The translations under genes and the position numbers were made by a program. Positions 24,240 through 32,881 of a stretch of 45,917 nt of DNA are shown in pieces. The stretch is from Acidobacteriaceae bacterium (GTDB lineage Bacteria; Acidobacteriota; Terriglobia; Terriglobales; Acidobacteriaceae), in contig PLWX01000259.1 in NCBI GenBank assembly GCA_003151155.1, positions 1-45,917 of the forward strand, read 5' to 3'. Numbering within the stretch: the stretch's first letter is position 1; every line of letters begins with the position of its first letter. Below the pieces are notes generated by a model that was not told the origin of the DNA, did not search any database, and worked only from the letters and a program-made list of their open reading frames with translations.

Positions 24240-24689
24240 CTACGAAACCTTCGTCATCGTGAAGTTGCCGTTGCCTGAGCATCCGACGCCACCGTTAAGC
24301 GTCCATGTGCCGTTAATGGTGCTGTTCTGGAAGGTGCCGTTGAGAGTAAGCGTGTTGGTCGGGGTTGTGCCGCTGGAAGTGATTGCCAACTGAATGCCGG
24401 CGGAGGTCACGCCGCTTGTATTTCCGTTGATGGTGATCGTACCAGTCTCAGTCCCGCCATTCGCGAAGCAAGCGCTATTACTGGTGAACGTGATCGATTC
24501 GCCGGAAATGGACCCGTTGCTGTTTTGTGTGAGCGTGGTGGTGAAGCTCAAGATCTGTTGATTGTTGCTATCCGTCAGCGATGCCGACCAGTTTCCATTT
24601 ACGTTCAAGTTGTTGTTATTCGAATTGCTGCCGCAAGCGGCGAACAACGCAAGAGCCGCGAGCATGATTCCGCTGAAAACGTACTTCAT
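24240..24689 (-). CDS. Small lipoprotein, beta-rich
   Basis: A 149-residue lipoprotein. The signal peptide ends in the lipobox LFAAC, followed by an Asn-rich spacer (SNSNNNNLNVNGNW). The rest is short Thr/Asn/Ser/Gly strands (SGESITFTS, GTITINGN, GTFQNSTINGTW) with two pairs of possible disulfide cysteines, a pattern of an acidobacterial surface lipoprotein family with no known role. The ATG at 24689 begins the signal peptide; the frame is open upstream but not hydrophobic. Confidence 0.75.
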   Translation of the reverse strand: MKYVFSGIMLAALALFAACGSNSNNNNLNVNGNWSASLTDSNNQQILSFTTTLTQNSNGSISGESITFTSNSACFANGGTETGTITINGNTSGVTSAGIQLAITSSGTTPTNTLTLNGTFQNSTINGTWTLNGGVGCSGNGNFTMTKVS

Positions 24690-24843
24690 GGCCCACCCTG
24701 GGGAAGAGATTGGCTGCCGTGATCGCGGGCGTATTCGTGTGCCCGACTGAAAATTCACTACAAACCCAAACCCGGGCCTGACTCAAGAGTTTTGCCAAAT
24801 CGCACCCTAGTCCCAAGGAATTACAGACGAGTCGTGAGCGCGC

Positions 24844-24874
24844 AGAAAAAAAGCCGTGACTTGCGCCACGGCTC
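24844..24874 (-). terminator. Terminator of the glutamine synthetase gene
   Basis: On the minus strand the stem AGCCGTG/CACGGCT with an 8-base loop is followed by a run of seven to eight T, 15 bases after the glnA stop. Confidence 0.82.
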
Positions 24875-24888
24875 TGCGACTTGCTTTT

Positions 24889-26316
24889 CTAGAACTGGTT
24901 CCAGAGATACTGGTTATAAACGTCGTGATGGTACTGCACTTCCGGCGCTTTCACAAAGGTTCCCAGTAAGCGCGGGCAACGATCGGCAGAAGCCTGTTTA
25001 AGGTCCGCATATCGTCCCTTCACATCAGCTCCCAGCAGCTTTGTCGTCCAATCCCCCAGACGGAAATGTTCCAGAGCGGTGTAAATGTTATCTGGCAAAT
25101 ATCGCTCTGCTTGTCGCAGGTTCTTTATCTTTGCGATTTCGCCGCGCAGTCCGGTCTTGAAAACCGAATACATCACCATGTACGGGTTGGCATCGGGTCC
25201 AACCGAGCGAACCTCTACCCGCATGCTCTTCTCATTGCCGATCGGGATGCGAATCATCGAACCGCGATCGACAGCCGATGCTTTGATCTGATTCGGCGCT
25301 TCAAAGTGTGGGTCGAGACGGCGATAGGCGTTCACACTCGCATTCAGCAGCAGACAGAGATCGTTGCCGTGAGTCAGAATGCGATCGACGAACGACCATC
25401 CGAAGCTGCTGAGTTTCTCCTCGCCCTTCGGATCCCAGAAAATATTTTTGCCGTCTTTGCTGATAGAAACATTGGTGTGCATCCCGCTGCCATTCACGCC
25501 GACCACGGGCTTGGGCAGGAATGACGCTGACATACCCATCTTGGTTGCTACCTGGCGACAGATCAGCTTATAGAGTTGAATCTGATCCGCAGCGGCGACT
25601 ACTTCGCCGTAACCGTAATTGATTTCAAACTGCGACGGGGCAACCTCAGGATGGTCCTTTTCGTTCTGGAAGCCCATCGCGCGCTGCACTTCCGCAGTGG
25701 TGTCGATGAAGGTGCGAAGAGGATCGCCTGGAAGCGAGTGGTAGTAACCGCCGGTGTTAACGTATTCGAACCGATGGGTCTCGTGATAGCGTCGCTCTGC
25801 ATCCGCACCTTGGAAGAGAAAACCTTCGATCTCATTTGCGGCGTTGAGCGTGTAGCCCTCTTTCTTATTCAAGTCCTCGGCAAAAGTCTTTAGCAGACCG
25901 CGGACGTCCGCCTCATAATGCTTTCCTTCTTTGCTGATGACCTCACCGAACACCAGCACCTTGCCGGGCCCGAAGATGTCGGCCGGTCCCCAATAGAACG
26001 AACTCCAGTCGATGTAGAGGCGAAGGTCGCTCTCGCGTTGCGCCGTGAAACCACGAATCGATGATCCGTCGAACGTGAGGTTATCGAAGCTCTTGAGGAG
26101 AAACTTCTTGTCGTAGTCGAGCATGTGCAGGCGGCCTTCGAGATCGCTGAACAGCACGGTCACGGCCTTGATGCGCTTCTCGTCGGCGAGGTACTTGAGC
26201 CGCTCTTCCTGGATCTTGTGTGCGGCCACGCGCTTCATGCGCTGATCTTTAGCTTTGAGATTGAGTTCTTCGAGTTCGTCGTAGCCCAGCGATAGAAAAT
26301 TACGCAGTTCGGTCAT
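24889..26316 (-). CDS. glnA: Type I-like glutamine synthetase
   Basis: A 475-residue glutamine synthetase that makes glutamine from glutamate, ammonia and ATP. The N-terminal beta-grasp part contains FDGSSIRGF; the catalytic part contains NEIEGFLF, PSQFEINYG and GVNGSGMHTNVSI. Residues about 1-55 form an N-terminal helical extension. The C-terminal region reads RYLPDNIYTALEHF where adenylylated enzymes have the NLYDLPPE tyrosine loop, so control by adenylylation is unlikely. The ATG at 26316 has GAGGAG five bases upstream; a longer frame to 26406 does not. Confidence 0.9.
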   Translation of the reverse strand: MTELRNFLSLGYDELEELNLKAKDQRMKRVAAHKIQEERLKYLADEKRIKAVTVLFSDLEGRLHMLDYDKKFLLKSFDNLTFDGSSIRGFTAQRESDLRLYIDWSSFYWGPADIFGPGKVLVFGEVISKEGKHYEADVRGLLKTFAEDLNKKEGYTLNAANEIEGFLFQGADAERRYHETHRFEYVNTGGYYHSLPGDPLRTFIDTTAEVQRAMGFQNEKDHPEVAPSQFEINYGYGEVVAAADQIQLYKLICRQVATKMGMSASFLPKPVVGVNGSGMHTNVSISKDGKNIFWDPKGEEKLSSFGWSFVDRILTHGNDLCLLLNASVNAYRRLDPHFEAPNQIKASAVDRGSMIRIPIGNEKSMRVEVRSVGPDANPYMVMYSVFKTGLRGEIAKIKNLRQAERYLPDNIYTALEHFRLGDWTTKLLGADVKGRYADLKQASADRCPRLLGTFVKAPEVQYHHDVYNQYLWNQF

Positions 26317-26703
26317 GCTTCTCCTCAGAATGGAATCAAGATAGCTGGTGAATTGTTCTGCGGTACGTTGTAGAGTAGCGCGCTGGCCGAGGACCGAGCC
26401 AATCAAATTCAGTAATGAGCCCTATCAGCGGAATTTATCGGTGAATGTGCATCGGGCGCGGTGCAACGTTGCACCGCGCGAAATATTTTTTGGCCCGTAT
26501 CTCCATGAAGGGCTTAGCCGGTCTCGTCCCCCTCCCAGAGAAATTTGCCTGGCGGTAACAAAAGTGCTCATGCTCGGGTTGACATCGGAAATCGGCCAAG
26601 GCAGAATGTCCCACACTCTTCAACTCCGGACGGAACCCCACCCCGGAGTTTCAGAGGATAATCCCGCCGCTTACAACCCAGGGCTCATGAAAGGCAAGGA
26701 GAA
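26317..26703. promoter_or_regulatory. Divergent regulatory region of glnA and the sedolisin gene
   Basis: 387 bases without a gene. The main feature is a perfect 24-base palindrome at 26456-26479 (half site GCGCGGTGCAAC), about 140 bases upstream of the glnA start. On the plus strand it is followed by AAATATTTTTTGG, so it could also act as a terminator against transcription coming from glnA's side. I found no safe promoter hexamers. Confidence 0.5.
26456..26479. repeat. Perfect 24-base palindrome
   Basis: Twelve-base half site GCGCGGTGCAAC followed directly by its reverse complement. It has no loop, which is more like a protein-binding site than a hairpin terminator, although a T-rich run follows on the plus strand. 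Confidence 0.8.
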
Positions 26704-28716
26704 ATGAAGATTCCGCTTCGCTTCCTGCCATGCCTGCTGCTTGCGACCGCAACGGTCGCCAGTATGCCGGCACAAAGTACGTCCACCCTCGCAGCCGCCA
26801 ACAGCACGCCTTCATTCATAAAGCTCTCAACCGATCTCGGGGCAGCCGACGCCAGCCAGGAAATCGACGTCACGCTCGCATTAGCTTCCCGGGATTCTGC
26901 TGCGCTCGATAAGTTTGTGAACGACGTCCGGACCCCCGGAACTGGTCCTTACCATCAGTTCTTGACTCCCGCTGAATTCGTGCAGCAGTTCGGCGCTACC
27001 AGCGAAAGCTTGAAAGCAGTATCGGAGTTTGCCGGTAAGCGCGGTTTGAAGGTTTCGAGCATTGCCTCGAATCATCTCTCCGCGACACTTCGCGGTTCGG
27101 TTGCTTCCGTACAGAAAGCATTTGGGGTACAGATCCATAATTTCAGCAGGAATGGACAGTTAGTCCGTAGCAATACCAGCAACTTAGTGCTCGACAGTTC
27201 GCTCGCGACTAGCGTGACTGCTGCCAGCGCGTCGGATTACTTCTTCAACCCCGACCACGTACAAGCGCTCGATCCGAGCGGAAAGCCTCTTAAGCCGGTT
27301 CCACTCTCGGCCTCTCCCCAAGGGATTTTCTTTGCAAACGGCTGTTTCCGTTCGCCCGAGACGATCACTAAGTCGAAGGGAGGGGTCACTGCCACCTACG
27401 TTGGGAACCGCTATGGGTCCGACATCAACAGTGGGCCTCCAAACCTTCCGTCCTGCGGCTACGACGTTGCTGATGTCTGGGGCGGATATAACCTGAAGCC
27501 GATGTACAGCGCCGGTCTCGACGGCACAGGTGAGTCCATCGTTATTGTGGACGCCTACGGCTCAACCAGCATCAAGAATGACGCCAACCTGTTCTCCCAG
27601 ATCAACGGTCTTCCAGCGCTGACATCCACGAATTTCAAAGTCATCGGCAAGTTGACCAACGGCAATGCGAGTTGGGCGGGTGAGACCACACTCGACGTGG
27701 AGTGGGCACATGCGATCGCGCCCAATGCAAAGATCGTTCTCGAAGTGGCGCCCACCAATAGTTTCGCCGACCTCTATAACGCAGAGCTCGACGCGATCTC
27801 CCACCATCGCGGGGTGGTGGTCTCGAATAGTTGGAGCGGCTTCGAATCAGGGACCAGTGCTGGATTGCGTGGGGCCTTCGATGCAATTCTCAAGGAAGCC
27901 ATCGCAATCGGCATGGATGTGAACTTCTCTACCGGCGATTTTGGCGACAACGTGATTCTGCTCGGATATGCCGACGTCGGTTACCCGGCTAGCTCGCCAT
28001 ATGCCACGTCCATCGGTGGTACCAGCTTGGCTCTAACGCAAAGCCACACGATGAAGTTCCAGACGGGGTGGGGGAATAACATCACCAAGCTGATCGATGG
28101 AGCAACGGGCGATCCGATGGATCCTCCAGAGGAAGAGGGATTCATCTTCGGTGCTACCGGCGGCAACAGCAATGTCTACAACAAGCCGTCTTGGCAGGTG
28201 GGGACAAACCAACCACGTCGAGCGACCCCGGACATTTCGTGGCTGGCTGATCCTTACACTGGCGTTGAGATCGTGCAGACCATCAGCGGCACGACTTATG
28301 TTGAGGTCATCGGCGGCACCAGCCTTGCATGCCCGATGTTCTCGGCGATCTGGGCAATTACGAACCAGAAAGCCAATACTACGGTCGGACTTGGTGATGC
28401 AGCTTCGATGCTGTACAACTTGCCATCCGGAGCGGTGCTGGATGTAGTTCCGTTCTCGACTGCGGATAATGTGCATGGTGTGATCAAGGACTCCTTCGGC
28501 ACCTATGCAGTGAACGCGACCGAACTCGCGACTCCGCTTGACTACACGCGCTACTTCTACAGCGCGTTGTATCAAGGTGCGAGTTCACACAGTTGGTATG
28601 CACTCACTTTTGGAACCGACTCCACGCTTTATACCAAGCAAGGCTGGGATAACGTGACTGGCGTCGGAACTCCGAACGGTCTGAAGTTCGTGACCGATAT
28701 CGCCAACAAAAAATAG
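26704..28716 (+). CDS. Sedolisin (S53 family) secreted peptidase
   Basis: A 670-residue preproenzyme. Signal peptide to about 24, S53 pro-domain (SRDSAALDKFVNDVRTPGTG ... FGATSESLKAV), then the catalytic domain from about 260. The family's Glu and Asp are Glu327 and Asp331 (AGETTLDVEW), the oxyanion Asp is Asp412 (STGDFGDN) and the nucleophile is Ser540 (GGTSLACP). Sedolisins are acid-active endopeptidases, and export suggests nutrient scavenging. The ATG has AAAGGCAAGGAGAA upstream. Confidence 0.92.
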   Translation: MKIPLRFLPCLLLATATVASMPAQSTSTLAAANSTPSFIKLSTDLGAADASQEIDVTLALASRDSAALDKFVNDVRTPGTGPYHQFLTPAEFVQQFGATSESLKAVSEFAGKRGLKVSSIASNHLSATLRGSVASVQKAFGVQIHNFSRNGQLVRSNTSNLVLDSSLATSVTAASASDYFFNPDHVQALDPSGKPLKPVPLSASPQGIFFANGCFRSPETITKSKGGVTATYVGNRYGSDINSGPPNLPSCGYDVADVWGGYNLKPMYSAGLDGTGESIVIVDAYGSTSIKNDANLFSQINGLPALTSTNFKVIGKLTNGNASWAGETTLDVEWAHAIAPNAKIVLEVAPTNSFADLYNAELDAISHHRGVVVSNSWSGFESGTSAGLRGAFDAILKEAIAIGMDVNFSTGDFGDNVILLGYADVGYPASSPYATSIGGTSLALTQSHTMKFQTGWGNNITKLIDGATGDPMDPPEEEGFIFGATGGNSNVYNKPSWQVGTNQPRRATPDISWLADPYTGVEIVQTISGTTYVEVIGGTSLACPMFSAIWAITNQKANTTVGLGDAASMLYNLPSGAVLDVVPFSTADNVHGVIKDSFGTYAVNATELATPLDYTRYFYSALYQGASSHSWYALTFGTDSTLYTKQGWDNVTGVGTPNGLKFVTDIANKK

Positions 28717-28735
28717 TTAAGGCTTTTGTTAACTG

Positions 28736-28775
28736 AAACGCCGCTTGGACTGCATTCAAGTGGCGTTTCTTTTTG
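28736..28775 (+). terminator. Rho-independent terminator of the sedolisin gene
   Basis: Stem AAACGCC-G-CTTG pairs with CAAG-T-GGCGTTT around a 9-base loop, then CTTTTTG. It lies 20 bases after the stop and faces ribBA. Confidence 0.85.
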
Positions 28776-28784
28776 TATGCAAAA

Positions 28785-29954
28785 TTATTTCTGAACGACC
28801 GCGCTCTTCGGTTCGAAGGTCGGCACCTGCTCGACGATGTGGATGCCGAAGCCTTCCAGGCCCGCCACCCGGCGGGGGCGGTTGGTGATGAGGCGGATCT
28901 GGGTGAGGCCGAGATCGGAGAGGATCTGTGCGCCGATGCCAACTTCGCGCTGCGTCTTGCGCTGATGCTCGGGCAGGGTGGGCAGCCGCAGGTCGTGATG
29001 GAACTGGATGGTCAGCTTGTCGCCGAGCTTCTCGACGGAGTAGCCCTTGGAGGTCTGGTGGAGGTAGATGAGGGCGCCACGGCCTTCGCGGGCGATCATC
29101 TGCATGGCGCGGTCGATGGTCTGGTTGCAATCGCACTGCGTGGCGCCGAAGACGTCGCCGACGAGGCAATGTGCCTGCATCCGCACCAATACAGGCTCGG
29201 GGGCGTGCTCGACATCTCCCTTGATGAGCGCGACGTGCGATTCGCCGGTGATCTCGGATTCGTAGGCGATCATGCGGAATTCGCCGTAACGGGTGGGAAC
29301 CAGGGCCTCGGCGAGACGCTTGATATAACGCTCATGCGCCATGCGGTAGCGGATGAGTTCGGCGACGGTCAGCATCTTCATGTCGTGCTGCTTGCAGAAC
29401 TCGGTGAGCTCAGGCACACGGGCCATGGTGCCATCGTCGTTCATGATCTCGCAGATCACTCCGGCGGGAACTAATCCGGCGAGTCGCGCCAGGTCGACTG
29501 AAGCTTCGGTCTGTCCGGCACGGACGAGAACGCCGCCTTTGCGGGCGCGAAGAGGGAAGGTGTGTCCGGGGCGAGCGAGATCGTTCGGCCGGGTTCCGGG
29601 TGCGATCGCAACTTGAATGGTGCGGGAGCGATCGTAGGCCGAGATTCCGGTGGAGACGCCGTCGCGCGCGTCGATGGATTCGGTGAAGGCGGTGCCGAAG
29701 TTGGACGTGTTTTCCATCGACATCGGTCCGAGGCGGAGTGCATCGAGACGCTCTTCGGTCATTGCCAAACAGATCAAGCCGCGGCCGAATTTCGCCATGA
29801 AGTTAATGGCTTCAGGAGTGATGTATTCGGCGGCCATGGTGAGGTCGCCTTCGTTCTCGCGATCTTCGTCATCGACGACGACGATCATGCGGCCAGCGCG
29901 GATTTCGGCGAGAGCAGTTTCCACATCACAAAACGGCGATTGCGGCGTCATCAT
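28785..29954 (-). CDS. ribBA: RibBA-type protein with intact DHBP synthase and altered GTP cyclohydrolase II domain
   Basis: A 389-residue fusion. The N-terminal DHBP synthase half is complete: [10 protein letters not shown] at 28-37, [19 protein letters not shown] and [16 protein letters not shown]. It makes the four-carbon riboflavin precursor from ribulose 5-phosphate. The C-terminal half keeps the zinc cysteines Cys263, Cys274 and Cys276 ([14 protein letters not shown]), but the family's EGRGIGL motif is replaced by TSKGYSVEK (301-309), and the following Tyr/Asp region is also divergent. GTP ring opening by this half is therefore doubtful. Start is the ATG at 29954 or 29951. No FMN riboswitch is seen upstream. 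Confidence 0.88.
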   Translation of the reverse strand: MMTPQSPFCDVETALAEIRAGRMIVVVDDEDRENEGDLTMAAEYITPEAINFMAKFGRGLICLAMTEERLDALRLGPMSMENTSNFGTAFTESIDARDGVSTGISAYDRSRTIQVAIAPGTRPNDLARPGHTFPLRARKGGVLVRAGQTEASVDLARLAGLVPAGVICEIMNDDGTMARVPELTEFCKQHDMKMLTVAELIRYRMAHERYIKRLAEALVPTRYGEFRMIAYESEITGESHVALIKGDVEHAPEPVLVRMQAHCLVGDVFGATQCDCNQTIDRAMQMIAREGRGALIYLHQTSKGYSVEKLGDKLTIQFHHDLRLPTLPEHQRKTQREVGIGAQILSDLGLTQIRLITNRPRRVAGLEGFGIHIVEQVPTFEPKSAVVQK

Positions 29955-30336
29955 ATGCGTTCCGAGCTCGATTTTAGCAGCAAGACTTGGATGGCTCGGC
30001 AGGCGCGGGAAGACGCAGAATTTGGGTACCCCCTCCCCACTTGAAATCTCAAAATCTTGATTCGATGGGAGTTGCTGAAACGACGTTCGCAAATTCTTCT
30101 ATCGAAAGGAGTTGCGGGTAAAATCTTCAAAACGCAAGAGTTAGCGGTGCGATGAAGCCGATCTATCAAAGAGCAAAGTAGCCGAGAGGAATACCCCACA
30201 TGCGCACAATAAAGGGATCGTGTCACGAAATCTGTGAGGGGCGGCACGGGCGGTGGTGTTGATGGTCACGTTGAGCTGTGAGGATGGATGCCAGCGTGGG
30301 ACCATCCTCCGAATGGAAGTCTCAAGCGCTGAGAAA

Positions 30337-30463
30337 CTTGTACCCAGGGTTGCACCCTGGGCTTTAGAAGCGAGACGGGCTTCGCGCTTGGATGTTGCGG
30401 AGGTTGGACTTGGTAATTCCGGGACAGACGAAGTAAACCCCATTTCGAAACCTCGCGCACAAG
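30337..30463 (+). repeat. Family C repeat, copy 1
   Basis: Begins CTTGTACCCAGGGTTGCACC; the first hairpin is CCCAGGG/CCCTGGG, the second GAAGC/GCTTC. It continues into a REP-like piece (GGGACAGACGAAG) and CCTCGCGCACAAG. About 85-90 percent identical by eye to the copy at 30747; a shorter copy is at 40504. Confidence 0.8.
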
Positions 30464-30524
30464 AGGTCGATCTTCGTGGGACGGGGATGGATTGCCGATC
30501 GTTGATAGCTTGACGTGTGGCCAG

Positions 30525-30614
30525 ATGCCTAACGTGGTTGCTGCGGGTATTCCACATCATGTGACCCAACGGGGCAACGCTCGACAGTTTATCCTCTCGA
30601 CTGCCGAGGAATGA
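30525..30614 (+). pseudogene. Truncated REP-associated tyrosine transposase (RAYT)
   Basis: A 29-codon frame reads MPNVVAAGIPHHVTQRGN and then ARQFILSTAEE before a stop. The HHVTQRGN motif close to the N-terminus is the hallmark of IS200-like Y1 transposases of the REP-associated type, which cut and join single-stranded DNA at REP hairpins. The catalytic Tyr part is gone; the sequence ends within about 30 bases of a REP-like unit (30645). It is a deletion relic. Confidence 0.75.
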
Positions 30615-30644
30615 AGCGCAGACGAACATCCCCAACGTGACACC

Positions 30645-30678
30645 GAGAATTGGGAATTATTTCGTGTGTCGCTGAATT
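30645..30678 (-). repeat. REP-like unit (family D) beside the transposase relic
   Basis: GAGAATTGGGAATTATTTCG then TGTGTCGCTGAATT. A closely similar unit is at 33844-33886, and shorter reverse-oriented pieces lie at 30409, 30822 and 36831 (TTCGGGGACAaACGAAATAAT). The units flank the RAYT fragment. Confidence 0.65.
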
Positions 30679-30746
30679 GCTAGTTGAACCGTCGGCCGGC
30701 GACTCTCCTCGGGCGGAGCCCTTGTCGAGATGGTCGAGGGTGGGGG

Positions 30747-30870
30747 CTTGTACCCAGGGTTGCACCCTGGGCTTTAGAAGCGAGACGGGCTTCGCGCTTG
30801 GATGTTGCGGTGGGACTTGGTAATTCGGGGACAGACGAAATGATCCCCGCTTCGGAACCCCGCGCGCAAG
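30747..30870 (+). repeat. Family C repeat, copy 2
   Basis: Same order as the copy at 30337: CCCAGGGTTGCACCCTGGG hairpin, GAAGC/GCTTC hairpin, GGATGTTGCGG, then GGGGACAGACGAAATGATCC and a CGCGCGCAAG end. Confidence 0.8.
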
Positions 30871-30889
30871 TCGTGTAGCTGGAGGTATA

Positions 30890-30935
30890 GACCCACCCTA
30901 ACTCGCCAAAGGAGGCGAGCTAGAGTGGGGCACCC
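30890..30935 (-). repeat. Palindromic repeat family A, copy 2
   Basis: GACCCACCCTAACTCGCC, loop, GGCGAGCTAGAGTGGGGC then ACCC. The arms pair at 14 of 16 core positions. It overlaps the last codons' downstream side of the regulator gene ending at 30920. Confidence 0.75.
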
Positions 30936-32881
30936 GGCATCGCCTCGTCATTTAAGCCAAGCCTCCTCAGGAGCCTTTGGAAGCGAGGATCGGAGCGGAG
31001 ATTATCGATGCGGACGTCAGCCTTGATCTGCCACGGTAAGTCCCACGAACGCTCTCGGTAGGCCTTATCGAGAAACTCGAAAGCCTTGTCTTTGTTGCCG
31101 AGACCGGCATAGATTGTGGCAATCATGTACGGTGCCGCGGGTGTTTTTTTCGGGCGTTGCAGCAACGTGCCCAGCATCTTCTCTGCTTCGCTTCGTCGGC
31201 CGAGCACTGCATAAATGTGCGCCAGCGAAGCGAATGGATCCATGTCGCCTTCCGACAACTGCGTCGCTTTCTGATATTCGGCAATCGCCTCCTGCGGCTT
31301 GCCGGTAGCTTCGTAGCCGGCGCCTAGAAAGTAATGACCGAGCCAATCATCCGGGCTCGCCGCGACATCCTTCTGGCTGGCCTTCACAACCTCGGGATAA
31401 TCGCGCAGCTGGTAATAGTCACTTGCCTCTAACACATCGAAGCTGGAACTGGGTTCCAGCTCGCGACTTCGAGTGAGTTCGTCGAGGGCTTCGGCGCGTC
31501 GGCCGGTAAAGCTGAGATAACTCGAATAGTCGGCATGTGCGCAGCCAAAACTCGGCGCCATTGCGATTGCCTTTTCGAACTCGTGTTGTGCCGATACCCA
31601 ATCGTCGCGATGCCAGCTGAGCATGGCGAGGGTATCGTGAGCTTCGCCCACGTTAGGATCTAACTCGAGAGCTTTTTGGATCGCCTGTTCCGCGGCCTTG
31701 GATGCCACTTGCGGAGCGAGTTGACGGAACGAGCCAAGGACCAGGTAGGAATTCGCTAAGTCAACGTGAGCAAGCGCAAAGCCCGGATCTTTTCGTATGG
31801 ACTCGTCAAAGTAGGCCTTCGCCGTATTCATGCCGATTGGGGTCGAAGAGTTCGCGATCAGAAAGTAGTGTCCGCGAAGATAGTCTTCGTAGGCCTCCGG
31901 CTGCACCGACGGAGCAGAGCGCAGCCGGGCCTGCTGTTGCGGCGTCAGTTCGACACTCACCTGTTGAGCGATCGCCTGTGCAACCTCACCCTGCAGCCGC
32001 AGGACATCATTGATATCCCGTTCATAGGTTTCAGCCCAAAGGTGTTGATCGGTGGAAGCACGGATTAACTGGGCAGTGATGCGCACCCGGCTGCCGTAGC
32101 GGGTCACAGAACCTTCGACGATACCGTCGGCGTTAAGTTCCCGCGCAATCTCCGGCAGGCTCTTGCGTGCGCCTTTGTAGCGCATCACGGAGGTCCGCGA
32201 GATCACGCGGAGAGAGTTGATCTTGGCAAGGTCGGTAATGAGTTCATCGGTCATACCATCGACAAAGTAATCCTGCGATGCGTCGCCGGAGAGGTTATCG
32301 AGGGGCAAGACAGCGATCGAACGCAAAGGGGGAGCGGACGGTGGATTCGCGTTCCGGCTGAGCCAGAAACCCAGACCGACTATGAGGATCGTCAAGACGC
32401 CGAACAGCAGAGAAAGGCGCGAGCTGGGGGTTCGGTGGAGGAACGCCATACCGGGAATCTGGTCGAAGGGCGCGTTCGGCGGGTTGACGAGATGAGGCCC
32501 AGAGAAATCAGCGATTGGGAGGGCGGTGTTCCTGCCCTCGGCCGACACCGGTGCGATGAAGCGGTAACCCCTTCCGGTGATGGTTTGGATGAAGCGTGGA
32601 TTTTCGGGATCGTCTTTGAGGACTTGGCGGATTTTGCGAACGGCGCCGTTGAGGCTGTTGTCAGCGTCGAGGAAGACGTCGGCACCCCAAACTCTGTTGA
32701 TCAATTGTTCGCGGCTTACGAGGCTGCCGCATTGATCTACCAGGAAGATCAGGACGTCCATAGGGATGCGCTCGAGCTTGAGCACACGACCGGCTCGGCG
32801 CAATTGGTAGGCACCTACGTCGAGCTCTATATCTTCCCCGATCTTGATGATTTCCCTGGCACGGATTGGCTCAGTCGCCAC
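30920..32881 (-). CDS. Membrane-bound winged-helix regulator with TolB-like/TPR ectodomain (CadC/ToxR type)
   Basis: A 653-residue protein. The N-terminal OmpR-type winged helix (LDVGAYQLRRAG ... LVSREQLINRVWG ... GRGYRFIAPV) lacks a receiver. A membrane helix follows at about 165-185 (LLFGVLTILIVGLGFWL), then the TolB-N-like module (SIAVLPLDNLSGDASQDYF) and TPR repeats outside. Such proteins read an envelope signal and act on DNA directly. I start at the GTG at 32881, which has GGGGGG four bases upstream; a TTG four codons earlier is possible. Targets are unknown. Its 3' end lies in a family A repeat, whose bases supply the last codons. Confidence 0.85.
   Translation of the reverse strand: MATEPIRAREIIKIGEDIELDVGAYQLRRAGRVLKLERIPMDVLIFLVDQCGSLVSREQLINRVWGADVFLDADNSLNGAVRKIRQVLKDDPENPRFIQTITGRGYRFIAPVSAEGRNTALPIADFSGPHLVNPPNAPFDQIPGMAFLHRTPSSRLSLLFGVLTILIVGLGFWLSRNANPPSAPPLRSIAVLPLDNLSGDASQDYFVDGMTDELITDLAKINSLRVISRTSVMRYKGARKSLPEIARELNADGIVEGSVTRYGSRVRITAQLIRASTDQHLWAETYERDINDVLRLQGEVAQAIAQQVSVELTPQQQARLRSAPSVQPEAYEDYLRGHYFLIANSSTPIGMNTAKAYFDESIRKDPGFALAHVDLANSYLVLGSFRQLAPQVASKAAEQAIQKALELDPNVGEAHDTLAMLSWHRDDWVSAQHEFEKAIAMAPSFGCAHADYSSYLSFTGRRAEALDELTRSRELEPSSSFDVLEASDYYQLRDYPEVVKASQKDVAASPDDWLGHYFLGAGYEATGKPQEAIAEYQKATQLSEGDMDPFASLAHIYAVLGRRSEAEKMLGTLLQRPKKTPAAPYMIATIYAGLGNKDKAFEFLDKAYRERSWDLPWQIKADVRIDNLRSDPRFQRLLRRLGLNDEAMPGAPL

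Larger units (their letters stand above)
29955..30919. other. Repeat-rich accessory stretch with transposase relic
   Basis: About 960 bases with no intact gene. It holds two copies of family C repeat (30337-30463 and 30747-30870), REP-like units, the transposase fragment at 30525, and family A copy 2 at its end. A 86-residue plus-strand frame at 30253 is made of repeat sequence and is not supported as a gene. Confidence 0.7.

Noticed and set aside
28773..29474. Plus-strand frame opposite ribBA
   Set aside because: RibBA motifs establish the minus-strand gene; the plus frame has no recognisable pattern.
29955..30250. FMN riboswitch upstream of ribBA
   Set aside because: I looked for the conserved RFN-element core on the minus strand and did not find it.
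30253..30513. 86-residue plus-strand frame in the repeat region
   Set aside because: Most of it is encoded by family C repeat sequence, and the related frame at 30684 is the other copy of the repeat.
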